Assembly (NCBI GenBank): GCA_002224055.1
Contig: AZLU01000318.1
Location: forward strand, 1-36,722
Reading direction: 5' to 3'
Length of the DNA: 36,722 nucleotides
From: Pezizomycotina sp. ARF18
Taxonomy: Eukaryota > Ascomycota
The notes under the pieces were generated by a model. It saw only the letters and a list, made by a program, of their open reading frames with translations. It was not told the DNA's origin and ran no database searches. This document shows positions 1 through 11,567 of this stretch, piece by piece. Made by a program: the position numbers and the translations under genes. Positions within the stretch are counted from its first letter, which is position 1, and the number at the start of each line of letters is the position of its first letter.

Positions 1-2224
1 TTTTTTTTGATATTGACTTCTTGGCAAGGCCGTATCCTTATTCCAGGCGCAGAAGAGTCTTTAATCTCCACAGATAACAAAGACAATTCATACAAGAGCT
101 ATAATTAACTCACGCGGACTATCAAATTTTTTTTCGCTTCTTTTCTCATGGCGCCTTTGTGATCCTTGGTACGGTGCCTGATTTCTCTTTGGAGAATATA
201 ATAATAAAAATAATAATAAAATAATAATAAATATGTACTCAGCCACCAAAGCTGCACCCCGCAATAATTGCCCGGCTCTTGTATTCCTCTCCCTTAATTC
301 CACGTAGGGCACTGCACAGGTGCAATCCTTTCTTGCAGATAGAACGTCTGGAAGCCTAGAATTGGCAAGCCAATGCTCGGCAAGTGGGTATATCAAAAAA
401 CTTTGCAGTTTTTCCAATTAGGTATATCACGGGCTGCCACAGCCTCAAGTTGGCATTTTGCTTGTGGGGATTTGACGGATGGTCGCGTTTCGTCGCTTCC
501 ATGCATTCTCCGAATCGGGCCTGCAGGGCAGACATTGGCATTGCGTAAAGCCTCGCTTTTTAATCTTTCCCTTAACTGCGCTGTAGATCGCGACAGGGCC
601 GACAAGTGTTTGTAATTTGTTCGGAAGTCGGCGAGAACAGAACGCAGAACATGCTAGCTTGAGAAGTAGTGCTTTTGACTATCAGTCAAGGCAGCAGTTT
701 TGATAAACGGTTGCCCTAGCTAGAAATCCTGCCGCAAAGCTAAGTGGGCGCGATGATACGAGATGCCAGCTCAGAACTACTCCTAGCAAATCACCCGCAT
801 TTTATGACACTGCTCTAATTATAAGGACAACGATAGGAAAAAGTAAACGAATTCCGCCTCGTGAGCCACTTTTGTGTATCAATAGTTTGTGTGGAAATAA
901 CGAAACAAGGGGCGATCGCAAAGAGAGCAAGAGAGGTATTTGAAATCATGATGAAATTGTAATTAATAGGCTGATTAAATACCGTGGTAGCTCGGAAGGG
1001 AAACCGTTTTAAAGCCTTATAAAAAATATTATTGATTGATTGATTGATTGCATTTGAGGCTGCCAACCCCCAGCGGCCAGCTCACCCCGAATAAGGCCCC
1101 GCCAATTTATCCATCCCCCACTACACCCTTACGGAAAGAGGGAGCGCCTTAACCAGAAAACTACTCGATCGCGGTGGGATGAAATAGTATTAGCATTATA
1201 TATATTTATTATTATAATACACCGACCGGTAAATGTACTCCGAAGTTGGATTCCAACACTTGTTATAATCGATCCTTCAATGCAATGCAGGTCAGGCCAT
1301 GCTCTTGAAAGGCGGTCGATTATTGGACATTTTGGTATGGAGAAGAACAAGCTAAGGGGGAGGATGAATATCGTTCAAGCCTTTGTGGGGGGCAAAATTT
1401 AATACCAAGTTAGTTCGCGAAGATGCGACCGCAATGCCCCTTGTGCCAGGTGTGGCCATGGATGTGGACTAAGCCGCTACTTGAAATGTATATCTCTTAT
1501 TCGACTTGTTTTCCTATCCAAGACATCGCAAACCCACCTCACGGTAATAATAGCCATATTGTGCATTTCTCTGCAACTGGGTTGGTTACTTTGGTACTCC
1601 AGGGTGGGAGAGCACGAGACATCGCAACCCAATGGCATCTACACCTATCAGCAGCTACTTCGTACCTTTTAACTTTGACCTTTTAGTCCCTCATGTCATC
1701 GCCAGTCAAAGTAGATCTAGACCAGAACTTCAGGTTCACTGGCAGAAACATTCTCAACTCTTTTTTCTTTTTTAAACATCGGTGTTCAGAATTCCCCGGC
1801 TCTGTTGGAACGTGGTGCATATCACGCTCACATCAACCGATATTTTACTTTAGGTTTCAGATCCCTTCCTTGGGAAGAATTATAACCGCAAATATCTTTG
1901 AGCTTGCAGACATAGGACCTTTGATACACCGGAACATCCCTCCTTCTTTACCCCGTTTCCCGGAACATAAAGAAAGACATCTAAGCCACACAAAGCATTC
2001 CGGGGAGAGACACTTTTTCCATGGGTTTCCTCGTTTCCGACCGACTTTCCTAACATACAAATTTTTCCAATATAAATCCTTTCGTTGGAGGCGTACCAGT
2101 AAAGAGGATAGAAGCCATAGCAATCGTTATTATATCGCTCTATCTCCGACTTTTCTTTTTTTTTTTTTTTTTTTTTTAAAAAAAAGCGCCAGGGTATCGA
2201 CCAAATAAAGGACAACAAATTACA
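1..2224. other. Intergenic, no gene recognised
   Basis: I find no open frame here with protein-like composition on either strand; the longest (1693-2208, plus) is Phe/Ser/Arg-rich and runs into the T tract before gene 2225-2985, so I read it as 5' flank. The stretch holds short AT-rich repeats, an (ATTG)5 tetranucleotide array at 1031-1050, and a T22A8 tract at 2156-2185 just upstream of the first gene. Confidence 0.5.
2071..2077 (+). promoter_or_regulatory. TATA-like box of gene 2225-2985
   Basis: TATAAAT lies about 148 bp upstream of the proposed ATG at 2225. The distance matches TATA-like elements seen before several other genes in this window (117-235 bp). The match is short and in AT-rich DNA, so it is only suggestive. 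Confidence 0.35.
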
Positions 2225-2985
2225 ATGTCGTCGAACCAGTATGAGAGCTCAGGCAGCGAGCTCCCGGGTACGATTCGGTCGCATACCAGCCCGATGCGGG
2301 AAAAGGTCATGCAACATCCCTATCAGCAATTCTGCAAGCCGCAGTCCAAAACAGGCTCACGAACCTGCTTTTGGAGCAGATACACCCTCTGCTTCACTCC
2401 CAGGTCGCCTCGGGAATCTACCGGATGGCATTCATTCTTATCCCTTCCGACGTCTTCGGTGACGATAACGATGGCCTGAAGAGCCCTACTACGATTCGAC
2501 CGTTCCCGCCGACGAGCTCCAGACGCTGTCACTAACGCCTATAGAGCACCTGCGGTTCGTCAAGATGGTGAAGCTAAAAGGCGAGGAGAATAATTCCCAG
2601 TTTTTTGACTCAGCCCCAGGTGATAAAGCTGCTCAAATCGCAGCTTATAGCGCACCTGTGCCTGAAGAGCGCAGAGGGAAGAAGAAGAGAGAAGTAGGGC
2701 TGCTGTGTCCTCGCCTCCACCTCCCCCTACTTCAGATACCCCGAAATCACCCAAAAAGTCTTCCAAGTCTGGTCTACTTTCATGGAAGCGTACACCCAAG
2801 AGGTCTTCCTCCGTTTCGGAGACTGACGTAAAGCGGAGATGCGGGAAGTCGAAGTTGCGCCGGTTGACCGTATCGACGTGCGGGTTACAAGAGAAGAAAT
2901 CTGCGTCCGCAGGATGACCACTATGGGACTTTATGAGACGCGGAGCGGTGAAGGCATCGTTGTTCACGTCAATTTCAGTGGCTAA
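2225..2985 (+). CDS. Conserved fungal protein of unknown function (about 253 aa, frameshifted)
   Basis: A single exon starts at ATG 2225 (context ACAATGT) and ends at TAA 2983-2985. Reading across frameshifts gives an N-terminal segment with LPGYDSVAY, then a helical stretch (LSAILQAAVQNRLTNLLLEQ, IHPLLHSQVASGIYRMAFIL), a middle helix (QPQVIKLLKSQLIAHLCL), a Pro/Ser/Lys-rich linker (SSPPPPPTSDTPKSPKK) and a beta-type C-terminus (RIDVRVTREEICVRRMTTMG ... EGIVVHVNFSG). The overall pattern resembles uncharacterised proteins conserved in filamentous ascomycetes; I know no function for them. Frameshifts occur near 2270 (GGG run), 2476 (CC), 2600-2606 (T run, here apparently one base too long), about 2697 and about 2830. 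No signal peptide or membrane segment is visible. It is convergent with the reductase gene 364 bp downstream. The gene is fairly secure because three consecutive blocks in different frames join into one plausible protein; function is unknown. Confidence 0.65.
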
Positions 2986-3349
2986 TCGGTATTAAGCACA
3001 AATAGCATGTCGTATAGTTCTTTTTCGAAGAAGCCCGAGTTTTCAGGTTTTGATTTTCTATATCAGTCTGTTTCTTGGTATCTCATATGGTTTTAATATT
3101 TCTTTGATGGTGCAGAGGCCACGCTGCTTCTAGCGACCATTTGTAGTTAATAAGGTATATAATCGATACCCAAATTGAAGACTTTCGATGTGGTGCTAAA
3201 TGACCGACCTTGTTCGAAAATATAAGTCGACCTGTACGTGCAAAAAAAAAAAAAAAAAGAGCAGTGACACGCCAATGTTTCGTACCCAGATTATCTACTA
3301 GAGAGCAAGGCTTAAGGAGATATTCAACCTTATTTCTTCGTCGCCGATG
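2986..3349. other. Convergent intergenic region
   Basis: This 364-bp gap separates the 3' ends of two convergent genes. It is AT-rich, with an A17 run at 3242-3258, and probably contains both polyadenylation regions. No gene is seen. Confidence 0.5.
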
Positions 3350-4188
3350 CTACCCAAGTATCTTTTCATCGCTACCTTTCTCTCTTAAAAGATGTTCCCA
3401 CAGCCCTACAACGTCCTTAGGTGTTCTACCTAAGATATTTCTCAGTATTGTCGATGTCTCCGCGCACTCTCCCTTCTCGAGAGCAGGATAAGTGGATTCC
3501 CATGCGCCTACAATCGGCATCATGCTTTTGTGATGTTCTTGTATTCATCGGAAGAAACTATACGAAACGCCAGCGGCTTGCCCCTCGCCTGCAAGATTAT
3601 CTTTGTCGTTTCCTCCAGCGTATAGGCCTTCTCGCCGCTCAGCAGCAGCGTTGCATTTCTATCCTCTAGATCATCCCTCGCCAGAACCTTCGCGGTAGCT
3701 TCGGCAAGGTCATCCGCGCAACCCACGCGACGCCGCCGTCGCCGGAAACGACGACTTCCTCCGAGTCGGGTTAATAAACCCTAAAAAACCGAGTACGCTT
3801 CGGCGTACACACCTTCCCGGAGAATAGTGTGGGTTATCTTATCCCTGAGCTCCTGCTGCCTCACTCTTAGGTGCCTCTCCGTCGCCAAGTGAGGACTCAT
3901 TACGTGAGTCTTACTCTCGGAGCCGAACGCGAGCGAAGTGTACACGATGCGCTTCGCTCCGCGTCTATAGCAGCATCGATAGCGGCGGCGTGCTGTTTTT
4001 CCCGCAGCCTTCGTCCATAGATGGGGTGGATACTATGAGTACCGTGGAGGCGCCGGAGAATGCATCTACCAGGGTTTTGGGACTATTGAAGTCTCCTCTA
4101 CGGACCTGTTTTTGTGTATTTATCTTCCACTTAGCCAAAAGACATACTACAAACAAAAAGACAACATGATAATAATATGAAAGATGAA

Positions 4189-4223
<35 letters not shown>

Positions 4224-4379
4224 CAATAATAATAATACTTCAACTCTAAGCTCCTGAATGCTGGAGCTGTCCGGATTGTAGAGCGAAACAATAATGTCGC
4301 TGCTGGTACCAGCTTCAGCAGGTACCTCACGATGCCCGAGCCCAATTTCCTGTCGCCCCGTCAAAGCAATTCTACCCAT
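3350..4379 (-). CDS. NmrA/QorB-like NAD(P)-binding oxidoreductase (atypical SDR), frameshifted
   Basis: Two exons (4379-4239 and 4105-3350) join at GT-AG sites to give about 300 residues, the normal size of NmrA-like/QorB (YtfG-type) atypical short-chain dehydrogenases. The N-terminus carries the Rossmann glycine motif TGATGKLGSGIV. It is followed by LLKLVPSSDIIVSLYNPDS, a RRGDFNSPKTLVDAFSGAS block, STVLIVSTPS, then AAAIDAAIDAGAKRIVYTSL and the Gly/Asp-rich VVVSGDGGVAWVARDDLAEA, closely following the order in bacterial quinone oxidoreductase 2. The C-terminal block is WESTYPALEKGECAET ... LGRTPKDVVGLWEHLL. Likely role: cytosolic NAD(P)H-dependent reduction, or NAD(P) sensing as in NmrA; the substrate is unknown. 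At least nine single-base frameshifts are needed, at runs such as GGGG (about 4360), AAA (about 4350), CC (about 4306), AAAAA (about 4000), TTTTTT (about 3781) and CCC (about 3765). I chose ATG 4377-4379 because it sits directly before the Rossmann strand; an in-frame ATG at 4407-4409 would add ten charged residues. The intron carries a trinucleotide microsatellite. Confidence 0.85.
4189..4237. repeat. (AAT)n trinucleotide microsatellite inside the reductase intron
   Basis: An almost pure AAT array (interrupted once by CAACAA near 4221) occupies a third of the 133-bp intron 4106-4238 of the minus-strand reductase gene. On the sense strand it reads (ATT)n and abuts the 5' splice site GTATTA. 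Confidence 0.9.
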
Positions 4380-4534
4380 TTTATTTTTCTCTTTGTCCTT
4401 CTCGACCACTTGACGTGCGTATGGGTATTTTCCTTTTCAGTACTGCAGTTTTCTACGTATAGCAAGCTGTTTTATTGATAAAAATCAGCTTTCTTAGATC
4501 TGGTTGCAAAAGAATTTCCTGCAGAGCGTCGGTC

Positions 4535-4543
4535 CTTTATATA
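4535..4543 (-). promoter_or_regulatory. TATA-like box of the reductase gene
   Basis: TATATAAAG on the minus strand lies about 156 bp upstream of the ATG at 4379, the same distance range as the TATA-like elements of neighbouring genes. Confidence 0.4.
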
Positions 4544-5306
4544 GCATATCATCCACATAGACTTGATATATTTACGATATGCAGTTGTCTAATTACATAC
4601 TGTCATCAATATCCTCGTCAATGTTACCTCCTCTGGAAAGCTTAGCAATTGTATATACATTAATAATATTCAACCAGAGTATAGACGTACTTATCTACAC
4701 TGACTTACCAGCGTGCATCTAAAAGATCTACTTGTTCAATTCTGTTACACAATTTTACATTACAGATATGTGCGGATCTGGGGAGGAATTATGTGATATG
4801 AGGTGCATCGGGAAATTGAAGCCATTGGTTGTTCTTTGATACTTTGCACTGGCATTTGAGTAGGGAGTGAAAAATCTTTACCCGGAGGTGCTGCAGATTC
4901 GGGCTGTGATCCAACCGTTGATCCAAATCCACACCTCATTCGTGGAGAACCGCTCATCCATCATTGCCTACACTTGTCATCAACTATCGGAGTTCGAGTA
5001 TGGCCGTTTAGCAGCTGATTGATTTTGGCAATTTCATAATAATAATATTACCCGTTTACATAAGTACTAATGTAAATGCTTGACGGTGTCGCCTTTCCGA
5101 CCGTCGCAAAACTTGGTGGGTACCCGAAGGAATCAAAAACAAGGTGCTGGCTGGCCTTAGCAGCAATTGCAAGCGCTTCGAAAAATCATGAAAACGCGGC
5201 GGCCATGAAGAGTTATTCAGAAAGAATTTGAATCTTACATGTCTCACATGAAGCGTTGCAAATACACTAAATATTCATAATTTATACGTATATATGCCCT
5301 ATCTCT

Positions 5307-5307
<1 letters not shown>

Positions 5308-5341
<34 letters not shown>
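5308..5341 (+). repeat. A34 homopolymer
   Basis: This is an uninterrupted run of 34 A residues, the longest single-base tract in the window. It lies immediately upstream of a coding-like fragment that is open from 5359. Confidence 0.95.
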
Positions 5342-5343
<2 letters not shown>

Positions 5344-5358
5344 CTAGGGAGATGTTAA

Positions 5359-5491
5359 TTCGAATTAATTCCTTCCTTTCGGTTCAAAGACTTCCCGCAG
5401 GATTGGGGCGCGGCGCGATGAACAGCACCAGGAGGGCAGTTTTGCGAAGGAAATACGGATGTTCGGGTTCGACAAGAATTACAAGGCGTGA
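5359..5491 (+). pseudogene. Possible C-terminal gene fragment (about 44 aa)
   Basis: Two overlapping frames, joined by one single-base loss near 5416, read FELIPSFRFKDFPQDWGAA and then DEQHQEGSFAKEIRMFGF DKNYKA before a TGA at 5489-5491. The composition (aromatic, charged, well-spaced Gly) looks like a folded C-terminal domain rather than chance translation. Nothing upstream continues it: a TAA sits at 5356-5358 and beyond it is the A34 run. I do not recognise the family. It may be the remnant of a truncated gene, the last exon of a gene whose other exons I failed to see, or chance. Confidence 0.25.
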
Positions 5492-6948
5492 GCAATTGGG
5501 AATCCTGCCAGTGTTGATAGTCTTTTATTTTTATTCATCCTTTGGAATGAGTTACCAGTCTCAGCAGGACTCGCCACGAACCTCGAATATTATTTCCGCG
5601 AGCAAACTTCGATAGCAGTAGTAATTTCAAAAGAATACCCTAAATCCTACCAAAACAAACGCAATCCTGTAAATGAAATGAATTGATGGATACAAGAACA
5701 CTTCATATCAACAGTGGCGCAGCCAGCAGCTAGTAGGCGGCGGCGGTTTCAAAGGATGACGGCCTTCAAAGCTCGTAGGCTACAATTTCCAGAATCTTCA
5801 GAATTTCCAATATCGCGATTATGTGGCATCGAAAGGCAAGGACACGGCGAGATGAAGTCCTATAGAAACAGCCGCCTGTCACGAAAGCACGTTGGTGTTC
5901 TCTTCGAAGTTATTGTCGGAATTTAAGCGACATGAAGCGGCGAGGGAAGTTTTGTGTGGCCCGCCAGGGCTTGGGAACTCTGACCGAGGCCCCCACGTTG
6001 CAGGCTTGCAGCTACCAATCCATTGCGGGAAACGGTCAAATTTGCCGGTATCCGAAAATCACTTGCACTGCCGAACGAGGAAGCAGTTCGACGAGAGGAT
6101 GCGAACCATGAGAGGAAACGAGTGTTTTCAATAAGCAGGTCTCGACGAAGCTCCTGCTCTTTACACGTAACGTATGACAAACGAATGTGCCGTTCAATTC
6201 TTCTTTCGAGCAGAGAAAATGAGTGCGCGATTTGTGTCTGACTTCAGTTGCGTATCGTGGCGCAATGGATTTTTTGGCAAGGCTGAATATTATATTTTCG
6301 CTCCACAACTCTTCACGCCTCGACCGATTCAAAACTGCATAGAACTGCACATTCTGAGGCAATTAATTTCATTTATAGTCATTTTGTTCCGCTCCCCGAA
6401 GAAATCCTTGAGCTTTGTCGCGTTTAAGACGTCAACTCGATTCGCTAGGAAATCTCATTCTCGGTTGTTCCGATCCTGATCTGCGGTCAAAGGAAAGGAG
6501 ACTAAAAACGAGAGGATTGGTGACAGTAGAATCCTATTGGGAATTACGTATGGATTCAGGACAAAAAACCAACATCAGGTCGCTATTAGGAAGGGATCAA
6601 ACTCCGCCTTTTTGTTTCTTATAGATAATTTCTATAGCTATTCGGATTCTTTGTGGCTTAAAGGATTTCCGTTGCTCAACCAATTCAAGCCCTGGGAGTG
6701 ATTGCGTACCACGAACCGAAATCAGTGGCCTAGTAGGCACCACCACAAGGAAGCCGACGGGGGAGCAAAATATGTATTGTCGCTTTTTGTGACGGCATTG
6801 GGTTAGCTACCAATGAGCTCTTTCATAGGCTGAAAAAGCTTGAATCGAGGATCACTTTCTACGACTTGCTGATATCATCCTTTTTTTTTTTTTTTTTTTG
6901 TTTTTTTTGTCGTATGAAGCGCTCAAACACTTCCTCCTCACGACATGG

Positions 6949-6955
6949 TATAAAG
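6949..6955 (+). promoter_or_regulatory. TATA-like box of the FAD oxidase gene
   Basis: TATAAAG lies 117 bp upstream of the ATG at 7066, in a less AT-rich setting (CATGGTATAAAGTGGC) than its surroundings, and follows a T-rich stretch at 6882-6908. Position and match make this one of the better promoter candidates here. Confidence 0.45.
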
Positions 6956-7065
6956 TGGCGAGCGCTACTCCTCTTCTGAGAAGGGGATCGAAAAGGAGCA
7001 TGTCCACGACGAATACAACAGTTTGCCTTGTGGATGTCAAACATAATATTGTCAATAATTTCAAG

Positions 7066-9218
7066 ATGGCGTCTAAACTGAAGTTCGCTATTACAGCGCT
7101 GAATATTGCGCAAGCCCTGCTTATTGGCCCACACCTCGCCTCTGGCGCTGCAACCTATTCCTCGAGCGACTCCTCAGGTTGCAAATGCCTCCCGCAGGAC
7201 AGCTGTTGGCCGAGCGATTCAGAATGGAACCAACTTAACAAGACCACGGGAGGGCGCTTGATCAAAACCATCCCGCCGGCTGCTGTCTGCTACGCGGCCC
7301 GCTCTATAACGAAAAATCTTGCCAATATGTCAATCAGAATTTCTTCAATTCTTCCTTTTTCCACGTTGAGGATCCTCCAGTATCTTTTATCCAAACCTCG
7401 CCAATGCTACTTGTATGCCTACCACAAACCCGAAGAATGGCACCTGCACGATTGGCGATTATCCGGTAAATGAGCCTACTTGAATTAATAAAAGAAAAAG
7501 TTTAGAATGAAATAACAAGATTTTGTACATGTAGGTCTATGTGGTCAACGCATCTTCAACTGCAGACGTCCAGGCCGGCATTAATTTCGCCAAAAAGAAT
7601 AACATTCGGTTAGTGGTTAAAGGGACAGGCCATTCCTTCACTGGAACTTCAACCGGTCGTGGTGCTCTTTCCATCTGGACCCGCCATATCCGACAACTTG
7701 ACTTTCATGATTCTTTCATTCCAAAGGGTTGCAAGTCCAAGGGAGAAAAAGCAGTCACGATTGGCGCCGGCGAGACAATGATCGAGATATATACTGCTGC
7801 CAATAGGAAGAATGTGACCGTTGTTGGCGGCGCGGATTTCAGTGTCGGTATCGGGGGCTTCCTGACCGGAGGTGGACATTCCCCAATATCGTCGCATTAC
7901 GGGTTAGCGGCTCAGCAAGCTTTAGAATATGAAGTTGTCACTGCGGATGGAAAAATCGTCACCGCTAGCCAGTGTGAGGTACGTCCAATTGCTTGAATCT
8001 CCAACAGCGTCAGTTACTTTTATTTTTAATTGGAATCTAAATATCTCAACAGAACGAAGACCTTTACTACGCAATGAGCGGAGGGGGCGGCTCGACGTTT
8101 GGGGTAATGTCTTCTGTAACTGTGAAGACCTATACCCCACCTTCTATCACATTCGTTACTTTCAATGTTAGTATCAGTAACAACGACGATGACACTTTCT
8201 GGGATATGGTTGCCTATTTTCACACAGAGATCCCGCGTCTTGTAGACGGTGGTCTCATGGGTTATTATTTCGTGTTGGATGCACCATCCGCAGGGCTAAG
8301 AGGAATGATGTTTGTCGTTCATGTAGTGAATCAGGTAAGCTTTCCTACCATCAATTCCTTCATACTTAGGATCGTATACGCTAATATAAATCTATTATTT
8401 AGTCCAAAGACTATTTAATCAAACTTTTACAACCGTTATCCGACAAGTGGTCGAAAGCACCGTACCTCGTTCAGCCTTCAGATCCTATCTCGTTTCAACT
8501 TTTTTCGATTACTGTACGTATACCAACATTCGATATAGCCGATAAATGTGGGCGGGCAAGTCGAACGTAACGGCTTTTAACGTAATGATCTAGGGTACAC
8601 GATTTTGGTTCAATCACAGAGCGTGGCGGACAGCAGTCTACTTCCTTCACGCCTACTCCCAAGCGAGCCTTAACTGAGGACAACCATGATTTACTCAAGG
8701 CAAAATTGAAGGCGGCTACCGACCCATCTCCAGAAGTGCGTCTACTCGAGGGACATCTTGTCGCCGGACCTGCTGTTGCCAACAACCCAAACCGTGCCAT
8801 TGGATTGAACCCGCTTGGCTTTCTGCTTATGTTCATCTGAGTACGTGTATAGCTACGGAATATCCACACTATATTTGAAAAAATAAGAATAAAAAAACTA
8901 ATCGATGACGATCTTCTAGTTGCGCCTATCAGCTATCCTAACAACGAGCCTGGCCGTTCTCAGATGTGGAACCTCGCCTCGAACACTTCCGAGTACGCTC
9001 TGAGGCAGCTTGATCCGGACGGCGGAGCCTATCTAAACGAGGCCCTCCCAAATGAGAAAAATTTCCAATGGTCGTTCTACGGTGCCAATTACCCGCACCT
9101 CTGCTCCATCAAGCAGAAGTACGATCCGGGATCGGTATTCTGGTGTCGAAGTTGCGTTGGAAGTGAGGGCTATATCGAACAGCAAGACGGGTCCCTCTGC
9201 AAGGCTCTAAAGGCATGA
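7066..9218 (+). CDS. Secreted berberine-bridge-type FAD-linked oxidase, six exons, frameshifted
   Basis: Six exons (7066-7465, 7535-7978, 8053-8334, 8403-8513, 8594-8840, 8920-9218) with clean GT-AG introns of 68-80 bp give about 595 residues, typical of fungal BBE-like oxidases. The N-terminus has a signal peptide (hydrophobic ALNIAQALLIGP) and the Cys-rich family start CKCLPQDSCWPSDSEWNQLN ... GGRLIKTIPPAAVC. The FAD-binding domain shows VVKGTGHSFTGTSTGRGALS, whose His is the likely covalent flavin attachment site. It continues with FLTGGGHSPISSHYGLAAQQ, VVTADGKIVTASQCE and AMSGGGGSTFGVMSSVTVKT. The C-terminus has the BBE block YGANYPHLCSIKQKYDPGSV followed by FWCRSCVGSEGY. In the expected position the usual NTGHD is GTGHS, and no second (cysteinyl) flavin link is obvious. 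The substrate (alcohol, sugar or alkaloid-like) cannot be read from sequence. Four one-base losses are inferred: CCC 7298-7300, C 7399, C 8600 and CCC 8810-8812. In each case family-like sequence continues in the new frame. An upstream in-frame extension to 6898 was rejected because the ATG at 7066 precedes the signal peptide. Confidence 0.9.
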
Positions 9219-9968
9219 ATATCTAGAAAAATTATGGTATATTATTAACAAAGGAGGTCACCGATAAGGACCAAACGCTCGTTTTAATGCTCTCATAAAT
9301 TGGTCACGAAATAACCTATATTAATTTTCTTTCTTTTTTTTACGAACTATCCATATCATAATAACAACCTACATGCGGCTTACGTGCTAGTATAGGACAA
9401 CAGTCATTCGTTTCTCAATTGAATTACGCTCTTTTAACCCTTCCTAAGGATTTTCCTATGAAGTTTTGTTCTGGCAGTGGTCTTACCCTATGGAACTTTG
9501 CTTGTCGTACGCTGTGTTTTATAGGCAGCCTAGCCCACTAACAAACTGCTAGTGAACTGGAAAGACTCAAAATCTCTCTGAGAAGAATGCTAGGAAATAT
9601 ATATTTACGAAAGTGTTTAAACTGCAATGTCGTCATGACTGTATGTATTTCAATACCTACGAGAAAAAAAAAAAAAAAGCGGACGAAAGTAAACTCTGCT
9701 AATTGAGAATGGGCTATGAAGGACCATTCCGTAACGCCCAAAAATAATAGAAAAGGAAGTCTGCGCCTGTACCCCTAGCTGTTCCCATGAAAACTGTCCG
9801 AACCAAAAAGAAACTTGGTATATGTATACGGAAGACATGATTACAAAAATAAATATACTATATGTATATTTGTACAATGAACTTTGTAAAATATCACACT
9901 CCATTTAAAACAAATAATAAGTAAATAAAAAAGGGGAGGGGCAAAGAGGAGAAAAAATGAGAGCATTT
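9219..9968. other. Convergent intergenic region
   Basis: These 750 bp lie between the 3' ends of the FAD oxidase (plus) and the transcription factor (minus). The DNA is AT-rich with an A-run near 9664-9678. No coding frame is convincing. Confidence 0.5.
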
Positions 9969-11536
9969 TTAGATATCCTCTTCCAACTTCTTCTCTTCGC
10001 TCCTAAGGCCTTTTAGCCAGCCTCCATCTGCGGCGTCATTCTCTCCAGCAAGTTTAGTAAGTAACTGAAGGAAGGCAACCAGGTACTCGTGGATTCTGGC
10101 TTGCACAGAGTCGTCCTGGAAGGCCGCTTGGCCGGCAGTGTTACTTGCAGGCGCTTCTGCTCTAACCTCCTCTAGGAGTCCGGCGGCTATGCCACGTATT
10201 TTCATGATCTACCATTACGGGTCAATACGAAGCTGAGTAAAGAACCAGGGAAGAACCACTTACCAGACTTTGCCCATTTGGCTGTAAGCCATCCAGGCCG
10301 ACGCGTGCGGCAACAGCAAGCATTGCCCTGCAAATGTAGTCCATCTCGGTATGGACGTCAACTTCTATTTCCGATTGCCACCTGTCGGGGGCACTGCCGA
10401 GTAGCTCTATGGAATGCCTGTGTGCCCTTGCTATTCGCGAATAGTGCGAGACTAGCACGGATTGAAGATGTAACTGAAAATAGAAATAGTAATTAGAATC
10501 GATTTTATTAGAAAAGGGTTCAAAAGACACTTAGTGCTGACCTGAGATATATACAGGTTCGCCTTTTGAACTTCAAATTGCCTTCTGCGCCGTTCCAGAA
10601 TCGGATCTTGACTCGCATTGCTCATGGGCGTTGCTACAAGGAAAACACTAGCCGGAGTGGGTGGCTCCGGAGGACAAAGGTCCATATAATCCATCATGTT
10701 GGAATACGGATCACCGCCACTTTCTGTAAGGGGCCGGGTACGGGAGCCCGCGACGGGACGGATGATCTCCCAAATCTAAACGAAGGTCGAGCTTCAACTC
10801 CCTCGGGAGCCAATCAAGTGCTGTTCTAATCTCGACCATGTAGCTCTTCAGGACCCTAAATTTCAGTTCGGGCTCGAGCATTATCCAGCTCGCAGATTTG
10901 TCCCTTGCCGTTGAGGCAAGGTATCGAGCGTATATCATAAACAGTTTCGAATTCGCGTTAAAGCCGGTGATGACGCTCACACGGTAGGGCATTTCATCCT
11001 CATGAAATGCCGACCGAGTAATGTAATCGTCATCAAGTTCCTTGGGGAACCGACTTAACTGGAGGGCGACGATCTCTTCCGGCCTATAATCTAACATGAA
11101 GTCGGTGCTGTCGGCCCGACTAAGGAATATATGGACCTCTCCCCAACAAGGCATAGCCAAAACATTCGCTTTCGCATTTCGTACTCGATGAGGTCCTTTT
11201 TCAGCTCCTCGGCGGGCAGCAAGCTCGGGCCAGAACCGAACATTATGAGCTTGGCCACCATAAACATTTCGTGGAGGTATTGGACAGATTTGGGTTTCAT
11301 ATTTGCGTATGCGGCTGAGAGCGAGACAAGATAAACGCTTGCAGCGATATTGCCGTTCAGACGGTCACGATAGTCGATGGGTCTCGTCGTAATCGCAAGT
11401 TCATGTGCTCTTTTAAGCATTGATATCGCAGTGGATAGTAACTATTTGAATATGACTGAACTCTCCTTGGAAATGATATTACGGTAGCACAGCACACTAG
11501 AATATATACGATTAGTGCGGGCTATATGCCCCCAAA

Positions 11537-11567
<31 letters not shown>

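Larger units (their letters stand above)
4380..7065. other. Intergenic region with possible gene remnants
   Basis: This 2.7 kb separates the divergent reductase and FAD oxidase genes. It holds their promoters, an A34 run (5308-5341) and two weak coding-like fragments: a plus-strand one ending at 5491, listed separately, and minus-strand pieces between 5247 and 4760. The latter include a short stretch reading EIAKINQLLNGHTRTPIVDD around 5038-4964 and a Pro/Ser/Gln-rich frame at 4957-4760. I cannot join the minus-strand pieces into one convincing protein. The rest (about 5500-6900) has no protein-like frame that I recognise. Confidence 0.4.

Noticed and set aside
1693-2208. 171-codon plus-strand open frame upstream of the first gene
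   Set aside because: It runs into the T22 tract, lacks protein-like blocks and occupies the expected promoter of the gene at 2225.
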